Of a stretch of DNA of 64,000 nucleotides, positions 22,564 through 35,362 are shown piece by piece (positions within the stretch are counted from its first letter, which is position 1; every line of letters begins with the position of its first letter). Position numbers and translations under genes: made by a program. This DNA is from Fragilaria crotonensis (lineage: Eukaryota; Bacillariophyta; Fragilariophyceae; Fragilariales; Fragilariaceae), in NCBI GenBank assembly GCA_022925895.1, contig JAKSYS010000127.1, positions 1-64,000 of the forward strand. The letters run 5' to 3'. The notes below the pieces were generated by a model. It was given only the letters and a program-made list of their open reading frames with translations. It was not told where the DNA came from and did not search any database.

Positions 22564-25500
22564 TTAACCAGGCAACAGTCCATTCTGATCACACGAGACA
22601 ATGCCTAAATCATCAATGGAACCGAATTCTCCAGTGATCTCATTGACATCGGCAAAGAACCGAAGAGTCATGGCTCCCTTGGGAGACATGTTTTGAACAG
22701 GGATTTCCATTCGCATACCATAGCGCACGAACGGGTACGTTCCATTCAAGTACGTGCGGCGCCAAATGATATCACCAAATGTTGTGGTAGTGGTACCAGA
22801 ACCACTCAAATTCGGTTGGGGCCATCCAAAAAATTCAAAGTCCACAAGTTGATTGTTCACGTATACTTTGAATTTGTCGGGACCCCAATAGCTGTCGTTC
22901 CCATCCCATGTTCCGTTTTGATTGAATGTAAAGCTGACGAGCGCTTCCTTCCTCTGTGATGGAAAGTTAAAAGTCTTGGTAGGCTGCTGACTTCTTGAAA
23001 AAGGACCCAAGAATTTGGAAGAACCTGCGGCAGTACTGATCGTCGTGAAGTTACTCCAACCAACGGAAGAGCCGTTTTCGAAATCTTCAAAGGCATCGAG
23101 ATAGCAATTACTAGAAAGACCTGAAGGTCCGGTTGGCGATGCTGTGGGGGGAAATGTTGGTGCAGCTGTAGGGATCCTCGTCGGTGTACTCGTTGTCGGA
23201 GCAGAGGTTGGCATGGAAGTCGGAACACGAGTGGGAGGAGCAGTCGGAGACTGAGTCGGTGCCTTCGTGGGAGCTTTGGTTGGAGATGATGTGGGGTTTG
23301 AAGTAGGAGGAGCAGTGGGAGAAGCAGTTGGAGACCGCGTCGGTCCACTCGTTGGAGCATCAGTTGGAGTTCCCGTAGGACCTCGAGTTGGTGTAGCGGT
23401 TGGCGTAGCCGTTGGCATGGAAGTCGGAGCACCAGTCGGAGCAACAGTCGGAGACTGGGTTGGCGCCCATGATGGAGCATTAGTTGGAGACACCGTAGGG
23501 CTAAGGGTTGGTGACGACGTAGGCGTGGTGGTTGGCATGGAAGTCGGAGCACCAGTAGGTGAATGGGACGGCACACTTGTAGGAGCACCCGACGGAGTTG
23601 CTGAGGGAAGCAGGGTTGGCACAGCCGACGGAGTTATCGATGGAATTGATGTAGGACGACCCGTCGGATAAGCAGACGGAATCCTCGAAGGCATATGGGA
23701 CGGATCAGATGTGGGGGTTGAGGTTGGCCAAACAGTTGGGGCGACACTTGGGATGCGGCTGGGGGTCAACGAAGGGACATTCGAGGCGACCACAGTGGGT
23801 ATAAAACTAGGAGCGGAAGAAGGACCACTACTGCTCTGCACCGAAGGTGTCCTTGATGGACTTTCACTCGGACCTGAACTAGGAATTGTAGTGGGTGGAG
23901 CGCTTGGCACGACGCTTAGGGAACGACTTGGTTCAGTGGAAGGGGACATCGATGCGACCACTGTCGGTGATTGACTGGGACTTGCAGATGGAATGGCGCT
24001 CCTCTGCACCGATGGTGCGCTTGAAGGACTTGCGCTCGGACCTGAGCTAGGAATTGTAGTGGGTAAAGCGCTCGGAACGACGCTTGGGGACGACTTGGTT
24101 CAGTCGAAGGGGACATCGATGCGACCACTGTCGGTGATTCACTGGGACTTGCAGATGGAATGGCGCTCCTCTGCACCGATGGTGCGCTTGAAGGACTTGC
24201 GCTCGGACCTGAGCTAGGAATTGTAGTGGGTAAATCGCTCGGCACGACGCTTGGGGAACGACTTGGTTCAGTCGAAGGGGACATCGATGCGACCACTGTC
24301 GGTGATTGACTGGGACTTGCAGATGGAATGGCGCTCCTCTGCACCGATGGTGCGCTTGAAGGACTTGCGCTCGGACCTGAGCTAGGAATTGTAGTGGGTA
24401 AAGCACTCGGCAGGACGCTTGGGGAACGACTTGGTTCAGTCGAAGGGGACATCGATGCGACCACTGTCGGTGATTCACTGGGACTTGCAGATGGAATGGC
24501 GCTCCTCTGCACCGATGGTGCGCTTGAAGGACTTGCGCTCGGACCTGAGCTAGGAATTGTAGTGGGTAAAGCGCTCGGCATGACGCTTGGGGAACGACTT
24601 GGTTCAGTCGAAGGGGACATCGATGCGAACACTGTCGGTGATTGACTGGGACTTGCAGATGGAATGGCGCTCCTCTGCACCGATGGTGCGCTTGAAGGAC
24701 TTGCGCTCGGACCTGAGCTAGGAATTGTAGTGGGTAAAGCGCTCGGCAGGGCGGCAGGGAACGACTTGGTTCAGTCGAAGGGACGTCGATGCGACCACTG
24801 TCGGTGATTGACTGGGACTTGCAGATGGAATGGCGCTCCTCTGCACCGATGGTGCGCTTGAAGGACTTGCGCTCGGACCTGAGCTAGGAATTGTAGTGGG
24901 TAAAGCGCTCGGCACGGCGGCAGGGGCGACTTGGTTCAGTCGAAGGGGACATCGATGCGACCACTGTCGGTGATTCACTGGGACTTGCAGATGGAATGGC
25001 GCTCCTCTGCACCGATGGTGCGCTTGAAGGACTTGCGCTCGGACCTGAGCTAGGAATTATAGTGGGTAAAGCGCTCGGAACGACGCTTGGGGAACGACTT
25101 GGTTCAGTCGAAGGGGACATCGATGCGACCACTGTCGGTGATTCACTTGGACTTGCAGATGGAATGGCGCTCCTCTGCACCGATGGTGCGCTTGAAGGAC
25201 TTGCGCTCGGACCTGAGCTAGGAATTGTAGTGGGTAAAGCGCTCGGCACGACGCGGGGGGCGACTTGGTTCAGTCGAAGGGGACATCGATGCGAACACTG
25301 TCGGTGATTGACTGGGACTTGGAGACGGAATGGCGCTCCTCTGCACCGATGGTTCGCCAGAAGGACTTTCGCTCGGACCTGAGCTAGGAATTGTAGTGGG
25401 TAAAGCGCTCGGAACGACGCGTGGGGAACGACTTGGTTCAGTCGAAGGGGACATCGATGCGACCACTGTCGGTGATTCACTGGGACTTGCAGATGGAATG

Positions 25501-28500
25501 GCGCTCCTCTGCACCGATGGTGCGCTTGAAGGACTTGCGCTCGGACCTGAGCTAGGAATTGTAGTGGGTGGAGCGCTCGGAACGACGCTTAGGGAACGAC
25601 TTGGTTCAGTCGAAGGGGACATCGATGCGACCACTGTCGGTGATTGACTGGGACTTGGAGACGGAATGGCGCTCCTCTGCACCGATGGTTCGCCAGAAGG
25701 ACTTGCGCTCGGACCTGAGCTTGGATTTGTAGTGGGTAAAGCGCTCGGCACGACGCTTGGGGAACGACTTGGTTCAGTCGAAGGGACCGTCGAGGCGAAC
25801 ACTGTCGGTGATTGACTGGGACTTGGAGACGGAATGGCACTCCTTTGCCTCGACGGTGCGCTTGAAGGACTTCGGCTCGGACCCCAGCTTGGTAGTGTAG
25901 TGGGTGAAGCACTCGGCAGGACGCTTGGGGAACGACTTGGTTCAGTCGAAGGGGACATCGATGCGAACACTGTCGGTGATTCACTGGGACTTGGAGACGG
26001 AATGGCGCTCCTCTGCTCCGATGGTTCGCCTGAAGGACTTTCGCTGGGACCTGAGCTTGAAAGTGTAGTGGGTGAAGCACTCGGCACGACGCTTGGGGAA
26101 CGACTTGGTTCAGTCGAAGGGACCATCGATGCGAACACGGTCGGTACTCGACTGGGACTTGGAGATGGAACGGCACTCCTCTGCACCGATGGTGCGCTTG
26201 AAGGACTTTCGCTCGGACCTGAGCTTGGAAGTGAAGTGGGTGGTACACTCGGAACCAAACTTGCGATTCGGCTTGGCGAACTTGAAGGAACTTTCGATGC
26301 GACCACAGTGGGCACTTCACTTGGACTTGGAGATGGAATTGCACTCCTCTGCATCGAAGGTTTGGCTGAAGGACTTTCGCTCGGACCGGAGCTAGGAATT
26401 GTAGTGGGTGGAGCGCTCGGCACGACGCTTGGGGAACGACTTGGTTCAGTTGAAGGAATCAAAGAGGCGACCATTGTGGGTGCTCCACTAGGATTCGGAG
26501 AAGGGATGGCACTCCTCGCACCTGATGGATTTCCAGACGGAGTTGTTGTTGGCAAAGCACTCTGGCTATAACTTGGGATACGGCTTGGTGCACTAGACGA
26601 CACTGACGAGGGAACTGTTGTCGGTGAATCACTCGGATGGGGAGAAGGAATGGCACTCCTTTGAATTGACGGTTTGATTGATGGACTTTTGGTGGGTGAG
26701 CCACTTGACTGGCGACTTGGGCTAAGACTTGGTGCCGCGGAGGGACCAATTGATGCAAGCACTGTCGGCGAGTAACTTGGGCTCGGTGAAGGGACGGCAC
26801 TTCTTTGGACTGATGGTTGGTCAGAAGGACTTCCAGTCGGCGAAGCACTCGGTTCGTGGCTAGGGATTCGGCTTCGTGTCGCGGACGGAGCCCTAGATGT
26901 ATACACTGTCGGCAATCCACTAGGACTCGGGGAAGGAACGTCACTCCTCTGCATAGAGGGTTTACTGGAAGGACTTTCGGATGGCGACGAGCTCGGCAGT
27001 TGACTTGGTGCTGAGGAAGGAACTTTGGCTGCAACCCCTGTTGGCGTTTCACTAGGGCTATGAGAAGGAATGGCACTCCTTTGCGCTGATGGTCTCCTGG
27101 AAGGTCCGTCAGTAAGGGAAAAACTTGGAAGTCGACTTGGTGCCGTTGAAGGAAATTTGGATAGCAGGTGACTTGGAGCCTTTGAAGGGAGCTTGGACGC
27201 AATCACAGTTGGCAGTTCACTAGGACTGTGAGACGGAATGGCATTCCTTTGTATCGACGGGGACACAGACGAAAGTCCCGTAGGACGTGACGTAGGTATT
27301 GAGCTTAGCGTACCGCTAGGGGCCATACTCGGGATCCTGCTTGGTGCAGTTGAAGGAGTCTTCGACGCAATCCCTGTCGGTGACTCACTAGGACTGGGAG
27401 AAGGAATGGCGCTTCGTTGCACGGACGGGACGCTTGAAAGCCCTTCGCTTGGACCAGAGCTTAGGACTAAAGTGGGAGCAGTGCTTGTGAGAACACTTGG
27501 GATTCGACTTGTAGCAGCCGAAGGAGCATTCGATGCAAACACTGTAGGCTCATGACTTGGACTGGGGAAGAATGGCGCTTCGTTGCACGGACGGGACGCT
27601 TGAAAGCCCTTCGCTTGGACCAGAGCTTAGGACTGAAGTGGGCGCAGTGCTCGTGAGAACACTTGGGACTCGGCTCGTAGCAGCCGAAGGAGCGTTCGAT
27701 GCAAACACTGTAGGCTCATGACTTGGACTGGGGGAAGGAATGGCGCTTCGTTGCACGGACGGGACGCTTGAAAGGCCTTCGCTTGGACCAGAGCTTAGGA
27801 CTGAAGTGGGAGCAGTGCTCGTGAGAACACTTAGGACTCGGCTTGTAGCAGACGAAGGAGCTTTCGATGCAAACACTGTAGGCTCATGACTTGGACTGGG
27901 GGAAGGAATGGCGCTTCGTTGCACGGACGGGACGCTTGTAAGGGCTTCGCTTGGACCAGAGCTTAGGACTGAAGTGGGAGCAGTGCTCGTGAGAACAGTT
28001 GGGACTCGGCTTGTAGCAGCCGAAGGAGCTTTCGATGCAAACACTGTAGGCTCATGACTTGGACTGGGGAAGGAATGGCGCTTCGTTGCGCGGACGGGAC
28101 GCTTGAAAGGCCTTCGCTTGGACCAGAGCTTAGGACTGAAGTGGGAGCAGTGCTCGTGAGAATACTTGGGGCTCGGCTTGTAGCAGCCGAAGGAGCTTTC
28201 GATGCAAACACTGTAGGCTCATGACTTGGACTGGGGAAGGAATGGCGCTTCGTTGCACGGACGGGACGCTTGAAAGGCCTTCGCTTGGACCAGAGCTTAG
28301 GACTGAAGTGGGAGCAGTGCTCGTGAGAACAGTTGGGACTCGGCTTGTAGCAGACGAAGGAGCTTTCGATGCAAACACTGTAGGCTCATGACTTGGACTG
28401 GGGGAAGGAATGGCGCTTCGTTGCACGGACGGGACGCTTGTAAGGGCTTCGCTTGGACCAGAGCTTAGGACTGAAGTGGGAGCAGTGCTCGTGAGAACAG

Positions 28501-31500
28501 TTGGGACTCGGCTTGTAGCAGCCGAAGGAGCATTCGATGCAAACACTGTAGGCTCATGACTTGGACTGGGAGAAGGAATGGCGCTTCGCTGCGCTGACGG
28601 GACGCTTGAAAGGCCTTCGCTTGGACCAGAGCTTAGGATTGAAGTGGGAGCAGTGCTCGTGAGAACAGTTGGGACTTGGCTTGTAGCAGCCGAAGGAGCA
28701 TTCGATGCAAACACTGTAGGCTCATGACTTGGACTGGGGGAAGGAATGGCGCTTCGCTGCACGGACGGCACGCTTGAAAGGCCTTCGCTTGGACCAGAGC
28801 TTAGGATTGAAGTGGGAGCAGTGCTCGTGAGAACACTTGGGATTCGACTTGTAGCAGCCGAAGGTGCATTCGATGCAAACACTGTAGGCTCATGACTTGG
28901 ACTGGGGGAAGGAATGGCGCTTCGCTGCACGGACGGGGCGCTTGAAAGGCCTTCCCTAGGACCAGAGCTAGGATTCGAAGTGGGCGAAACGCGAACACTT
29001 GGGCTTTGGCTGGCAATAGATGAAGGTGTATTCGATGCAAACGCTGTCGGCTGAAGGCTTGGATCAGGAGAAGGAACGACTATTCTTTCTGTAGAGGGAT
29101 TGCTTGAAATGGCTGAACTTGGCCCAGAGCGTACACTCGATGTGGGCAAAACACTCTGGGTTCGGCTTGGAGCGTTTGTCGTTCCATTCGCCATTACCTG
29201 TGGAGGCGACTCGCTCGGAAAGGCTGATGGAAATTCTTTTCTCAGCTGTGTAGGGCTGTTTGATGCCCATTGGGAAGGTGATGAAGAGGACGTTACTGGT
29301 AAACCAGGAGTTGGTACTGGAGTGGGATTTTGGTTTGGAGTGAGACTGGCAGCTAACGAGGGTCTAGTGGTGGGTTGCCTCGTTGGGTAGGCTGGAGGTA
29401 CTGAACTTTGTTCGACTGACGGCTTGGTTGAAGACGGCTCAGGAGGCGGAGAACTTGGTGAGTCTTGTGTAGGAAGGATGGACGTAATGGATGGCTGAGA
29501 TGGAACCAACGTTGTTGGTAAACGTGTACTTAACAAAGTCGGGTTCGACGATAGAATTTCCGAAGGTTGTAATGACGGTGATGGAGAAATGGTCGGCACA
29601 GCTGAATCAAAATTGAACAAGTCTACAACATTGCCGTCGCTGTCCAGTGCTCTGCCTTCTTTCACCCGCAAGAAGCAACACGGGAGTAATTTGTCGCCAC
29701 CAGGCGAGTCAAGGACCTCGAAAATGATCTTCTCAAGTGCGAGGGCGACGTCGACATATTTAATGTCTGACAGTTGGCCTTGGACAGGGCTCGGAGGCGT
29801 TTCGATCTGTTGTAAATTTCGTTCCTGCTTGCCCCTCTGAAAAACGCCCCCAGCTGTATGATGATGACCATTTAGTGGTGAACTCCTCCGAAATATACCT
29901 CCAGGTAATTGGCTATGTCCAATTAGCGGTGTGGACTTCTGTGTCATGCCCTGAGACGAATTGGTAGGTCTAAACAGTGTTTCGTCATGAAGTGGCGAGT
30001 TCCTCAGAAATGAACGTCCTCGTGAATGGGAATGTCCAACAACTGGTGCGGATCTCTGTGATACGCCTTGTGACGAATTGGTATGCCCAAACAGTGGTTC
30101 ACGATCGTAGCAATTCCGACATCGAACAGTCGCAGCAAACTCTGCAGATAGAATTGGTGGACCGGTTGGATCAGTAAGCAGCGTTTGATTTACAATCTCA
30201 GATGCGTCCAGGAATCGTTGATAAATGTCAAAACAACCGGCAGACACATTGTTGTACGCTGCCTTGAAAGCATCCTCCAGTATAACCTTTTCATCACCCA
30301 CAAGAATACGCTTGAAACCTTCAAACTCTAGTACAGCACGTCCATTCTTGAAAACAGGATCTTCATAACAAGTCGTTATTGACGGTGATTGCGATGTGCT
30401 TGGCGCAAGTGACGGTGCTGGCGATATACTTGGCGGCGTCGACTCGACTGATGGTACATTAGCAGTCGAAGAATTTCGACTTGAAAGATTAACACCCCCA
30501 GCGACAGATGCCGCGACAGCAAGGACTAGCACAGAAGCTACAAAAGCAGTCACAGCAGCTCTGCAAGAAAGAATTAAAAAACAGTGAGTGAGTCGGTCAT
30601 TCTTCTTTGGATCCAAAACAATCGAGACAACGTCACGTACGAGGTGGCAACGGCAGCACCCGCTGCCGCAGCTCCTGCTGCCGCCGTCGCTACGGAACCC
30701 GCAGTTCCCGCCGCATTGGATGCGGCTTGTCGTGCCATTTGTTGCACCATTTGAAGCTCTGCTGGTGACATGGCGGGCGCCGGCGGAGCAGGAGGCGGCG
30801 CAGATGCCATTTGTGCAGTTTGACTAACATCTGGTGTGGGCTGGGCTGATGACTGTGACGTGGGATTTCCCTGTGTCGACGTTGCTCCATTACCATCGCC
30901 ATTTGTGTGAAAAGCGCCTTGATCGTCAATGTCATCATCGTCTTCCAGTGCAACCTTAGCCATCATTCCCCACATTCCGATAGCTGCCACTGCTGTTGCG
31001 CCGACAACGTATAAACTTTTATTGTTCTTAACCCCTTCACTTTCGTCGTCAACATGTTCATCGTCATCATCGTCTGATTGAGTGGCTGCCTCGTACTTTA
31101 AAGTATGAATGGTACGTTGCTGCACATCCAGGGCATTCGGTTCGCTTTCGTGATCCTGCTCCGGTGTTGATGACGATGTCACAGACTCGTTTTCAAAAAC
31201 ATCAACGTCGTTTGAATCAGTATCGATATCGTCAATACCACGTTCTTGCCGAACATCGCTTTCGCCAACAATACCAAGTTGCCATTGCTGATTATCATTG
31301 GGTTCGTCCAAATTGGCTGGTTCCCTATTTTGCATAGCGTTATTATGTTTGCCGAGATCATTTTACATCAAATGTAAATGTAACCATTTCGAAATAGAGA
31401 CAGAAATGGGAACAAAGGAGCCATCACGTCAAATTTGAATCGATGCATATTGTTGAATAATTTGTGAACGAAACAGGAGCAAAATCCGTTGTACGCATGT

Positions 31501-31622
31501 TGTGATATCGCCAAGGTCGTGATTGAAACGACGTGAAAGTTGATCAAGTGAAATTGAATGCAATTAGCGTGTGATTTGATTCCATTGAACTCAAAATGAC
31601 TGCTCATGATCACTTACCGCAT
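22564..31622 (-). CDS. Giant PSxxPS/PTxxPT-repeat membrane/wall protein (gene B), frame interrupted
   Basis: Paralogue of gene A on the other strand. Inferred exons are 31622-31618 (ATGCG), 31324-30641 and 30560 down to 22564. Introns start GTAAGTG and GTACGT and end AAAATAG and TTGCAG, with the same phase 2 positions as in A. The head is like that of A: acidic region, hydrophobic segment SLYVVGATAVAAIGMWGMM, Ala-rich SPAELQMVQQMARQAASNAAG, second hydrophobic segment FVASVLVLAVAASVAGG, and the cysteine domain CYEDPVFKNGRAVLEFEGFKR. The stalk has two repeat types and turns from PSxxPS into PTxxPT near the end. The C-terminal domain (CYLDAFEDFE...TWDGN..WGPDKFKVYVNN) is closest to that of gene C. 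About seven frame changes occur within the stalk. Three of them (near 27.57, 28.07 and 28.23 kb) sit where a run of five C is shortened. It is either a recent pseudogene or a gene hit by consensus errors. An intact protein would be about 2,900 residues. Confidence 0.7.
23850..26500 (-). repeat. Coding tandem repeat of about 165-168 bp (gene B distal stalk)
   Basis: About fifteen units with the peptide pattern PSTEPSRSPSVVPSALPTTIPSSGPSASPSSAPSVQRSAIPSASPSESPTVVASM. Neighbouring units near 24.0-25.4 kb are almost identical. Some contain local scrambles around the GCTTGGGGAACGAC word, where frame changes cluster. Confidence 0.85.
27390..28960 (-). repeat. Coding tandem repeat of about 168 bp (gene B proximal stalk)
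   Basis: About nine highly similar units with the pattern SHEPTVFASxAPSAATSRVPxVLTSTAPTSVLSSGPSEGLSSVPSVQRSAIPSPSP. This unit type differs from the distal array, so gene B has undergone at least two separate expansions. Confidence 0.85.
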
Positions 31623-31750
31623 ATTTGATAATGTTGGAAGCAGGAAAGCGAGCCAAAGATTAGCGATTCGCCCCTTATTTCACCGGAATCAATGAAAAGT
31701 CCCCTTTCTCCCCGCAGTCAATCCCGTTCTTGCAATATAATGTTACAATA
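31623..31750 (-). promoter_or_regulatory. Conserved upstream region of giant gene B
   Basis: Read on the minus strand it repeats the gene A upstream words AGAACGGGATTG, CGGGGA, GGGGACT..TTGA, GGCTCGCTTTCCT and ATCAAAT in the same order, ending at the ATGCG start exon. The first intron also shares CATGAGCAGT just after the donor and GTTTCAATCACGA further in. Confidence 0.6.
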
Positions 31751-32186
31751 ATCCGCAAAGCTCTGCAAAACCTTGACGATGCACGAGGCTTGGATTCAAA
31801 AAAGGATTCGATTGTCGTTTTAGCACTGTAGGTAGGCGTGCAATGCGACGACAAGAAGTTTACGGTGACTGATGGTCAACACCGATGACAATAATTTGCA
31901 TAGGCGGAGAGGTATGTTGGTTGTTTGTTGCGTGGTTCGAGGCACGCGTTGGCGTCGTATACTCATGTCTCTAAATGTAGGATGACCACTCTCGAAAGAA
32001 AACTCATAAGACTGTCTTATAAACGTTGGAGATTCATGGCTGTGGCAATAGCAATCGTGACTTGGTCTCACAACAAAAACATCCCAGAGACACGACGAAA
32101 CTCGTAACGAATCGACTGCTCGGAAGCAGTCTGCAGTCTGTACTCGAGTAAAAAACAGATATGCGACAAAATGGAATGTCTTTCCT
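31751..32186. other. Spacer between gene B and the DIRS-like element
   Basis: No gene supported. It separates the upstream region of gene B from the left terminal repeat of the retroelement. Confidence 0.4.
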
Positions 32187-32343
32187 TGGCATGTCCGAAG
32201 ATCGGGAAAGGACGGGCAGTCGCCATCAGACAGACGAACACGAGACACAGACAGACGAACACCACGACACAACACAACACAAGATACGAATTGCTCACAA
32301 TCCGAACGAACTCGAATCGACAAAGACACTACTCTAGTTAATC
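32187..32343 (+). repeat. Split direct repeat A1
   Basis: 157 bp, beginning TGGCATGTCCGAAGATCGGG and ending CTCTAGTTAATC. It matches A2 at 38562-38718 without a difference that I can see, and forms the left end of the DIRS-like element. Confidence 0.9.
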
Positions 32344-32380
32344 TGGCCTCTCCCCCGACCCGACTTGAACCACAGACGCA

Positions 32381-35349
32381 ATGGAGGGGTCAGACGACGC
32401 TCGCTCACCGATGACGATGACCTTGACGTGGTTGGACGTTTTCAGGAAGCTCGACCAGTGGGAGGTCGTCGAAAAGCTCAGCGCTTTGAATTCGAAGACG
32501 AACTCGGTCAGTACAAATTCTACAGGATTCGTACACTTGTGCTCTCCGGAAGTCGCCCACCTTATGGTAAACACGCACGGAGTCATCCGACTCTTTCACC
32601 ACTTCCACCACGACGCTGACGATGGACTCAACGACGGGACGAACGCCCTTTGGGCACTGATGGGGCTGGCGGCTTCGCCGCCGCCATGGCGGTCGACACG
32701 AAACAGGTCGTAGAGCGACACATCGGAACGCCTTTTGATTGGTCGAGGATGCTCTCGTGGAATTCTACGTCGGACGTACTGGCGGCGATCAATGAATCTC
32801 TGACGACACGTGACCAGGTGCCAGGCGTCAGCACCGGAGCCACGCGCGAAGCCGAGCCAGCCGGCACCCTGCCGACTGCAACCAGAGGACGACCGAAGAA
32901 AGGAAGCGGAACGAAGCACCGGGCGAAGCCAAGCAAGCCAGTCGAAGCGAGCGAGGACGACACAGACGACGTCACGGTCGTCGGGTTCACGATAAACCCA
33001 CCGTCCCGGTGCCGGCCTTCATCGCAGCCGCCATCATGGACACTTACGTCACCGCGCCAGAGGAGCTCGCCCTACTGATCGTCAACGCCATTAAACAGAG
33101 AGCGAGCGAGGACCCAGACCCGTCCAGAGCAACCATCCGCGCGGAGGCAGCCTCTTACATCCCCGCGGTGGGTCCTCAGCGTAGCGGTAAACTCGAGGAG
33201 GACCCCGGGACCGACAAAGCGAGGGGTGGCGGCATCAAACGCATACTCCAAACGATCGGACGAATGGGCGAAATCGCTACACCTCAAGCATCTGGCGGTC
33301 AGAGCTAGGAGCCTCATTCGGACGGACGACCATGCCAGCACGCCAGGACGCACAGAGGACGCCATTCGAAACCTGTCAACGTTACTGGAGCGACAGGCAG
33401 CAAACGCAGCGACCTCGTCCCCCCAAACGTCGAAGACAGGCTTTGACTCTTTCCCGCCGTCGACGAAACGAATGGTCCTTTTCGTGTCCGAAAGGGACGC
33501 CGACAGGATGATTCGCAGCCGCCCGGTCCAGTCTTTCTCGGACATCCTGACGCTTAGCAACGTGGCCTACGTACAAAACCACATCCACCACTTCTTGAGG
33601 AACACCAAAGGTCGAGACGCGTTCATTCCCATGGGCTTCTGCGCCGCAATCCGCACCGCTTCTTTCACGGCCGACACACCTGACCGGCCAGGGGCCTTCA
33701 GCCTCTTCTGTTGCGGTCCCCAGACGTTCGCCCGAGCAGCAGCGATCGGGCGAGAAGCCTCTGATCACGCCAGCACCCTTGTGCAAATGCAACTCAAGAC
33801 GACCGACACGACCACGGGCTTCTCGGAGAAGGACATCAAGAGCATGACAAAACTCAACTTCACGGTGCCGAAAGATTTTCACGAACTCGCGCGGCTTATC
33901 GAGAACATGAGCGGAGTGCTGGAGCTCCTTTTCGGAGCCAATTCCCCGCTCACACACATGTTGGACGAGTGGAGCCGTTTCCTGACCAGGGCGGTCGGCT
34001 CCACACTGGCGACGCTCCGCCAGCTAGCGCACGCTGACCCCTCAGCCGCGTGCAGGTTAGGTTGGTTCATCGAAAAAAACGCATGCAACAATACCTAGTT
34101 CTCTGCGCTGGAGTCGAACACGAGGACGAGATCAACCCAGCACTCCTAGAATTCAGGTCCACCCGGCAGCAGTTGGAGGACGGCGCCTTTGTCTTCCCGG
34201 CCTGCGACTTCCTCAAGGAGCGGCTGGGACGTGGAGTCGACCAAAAAGGGCGACTCGCAGCCTGTAGCCGCCGCCGGGAGCGCTCGAGCCGGACGTCGCG
34301 GGCAACCCGCGGACGCAGTCACAAACCCACAGCAGGACCTTTTCCCGAGAGACGCGAACGACACTTGGCAGGTGTTCCTCGATCACGTCCGAAGTGGACC
34401 GATCCCGAACATGTGCTGCAGGTGGCACCTAAACGGGAAGTGCGTCAAGAGCTGTTTCTTGAGCGCCTCGCACGTCGCCCTCACGACCGAACAGACGACC
34501 GCCGTACGAGCGTGGATAGAGCAGTGCCGGGCGCGCATGCGCCGCCCCTCGTCCGACGCGACGCCGCCCAGCAAGAAAACAAAATTAGGACCCTCTGCAT
34601 CTGCTTACTTCCAGCCCGCCTTCGTCGCACAGCCGTCGCAATGGGCGTTCGACCAGGAACGGTCGACGGCCGAGTTCCACAACAGACGCCACGTAGGACG
34701 CCCCGGACTTTATCGGAATCTGCCGCCCGAGACAGTCCCGCGGGAACCCACGCGCACGAACCTTCTCGCCCCCGCCACGTCGCCGACGCCCCGCATCTCT
34801 CGCCAGCCCGCGACGACCCGTCACGAAACGAAGTCGGGCCTGGAGCGCTACGCTCCCGCCCTCGACTCGCCACCGACCGACCACTCCGTGGCGCGCGCAT
34901 TGTCGCCCGGAGACGCCCACGACGCGCCGACATCAGCCCTCGCAGACACGCCACGCCCGCTTCCCGGTAAGTTCCCATCGTTGGTGCCATTGCCGACGAT
35001 CCCGCTCCCGAACGTCGACTCGCCGTTCCCACGACTCCCCGAACCACGCCTGGCCGATGCCCTTGCCACTATTTTGCACTCCGGCCAACCGCGCACCCAC
35101 GCGACGGAGTTTCGCTTCGACTGGACGCACGACGCCGCCCGCCACAACCTCGCGGTGCTCAAACGGTACGCCCTCGACCTCGACGCCGCCCTTCGGGCCC
35201 AGCCGTTCAGCGCCCTGACGCCGGGATCCGAGTTTCGCCCCACCGAACTTCTCGCCCCGCTCCTGTCCGCCCACCCCCTCTGGCCGCGTTTTCAGGAGCG
35301 CATCTCCGAAGGGGCCGAGTTCCCCGCTTCGCGAGATCTCGGATTCTGA
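32381..35349 (+). mobile_element. DIRS-like element: gag-like part
   Basis: Open frames in this span encode basic and helical segments with no enzyme motif. Near 34.4 kb there is a small Cys/His cluster (CCRWHLNGKCVKSC), followed by a proline-rich, highly charged tail. Position upstream of the reverse transcriptase and the Cys/His cluster support a nucleocapsid-like role. G+C content is higher than in the surrounding host DNA. Confidence 0.6.
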
Positions 35350-35362
35350 CCGCCTCGCGGAC

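Noticed and set aside
27390-28960. Regular repeats considered as a CRISPR-like array
   Set aside because: Units are about 168 bp, in frame, without short repeat plus unique spacer structure, and the genome is eukaryotic.
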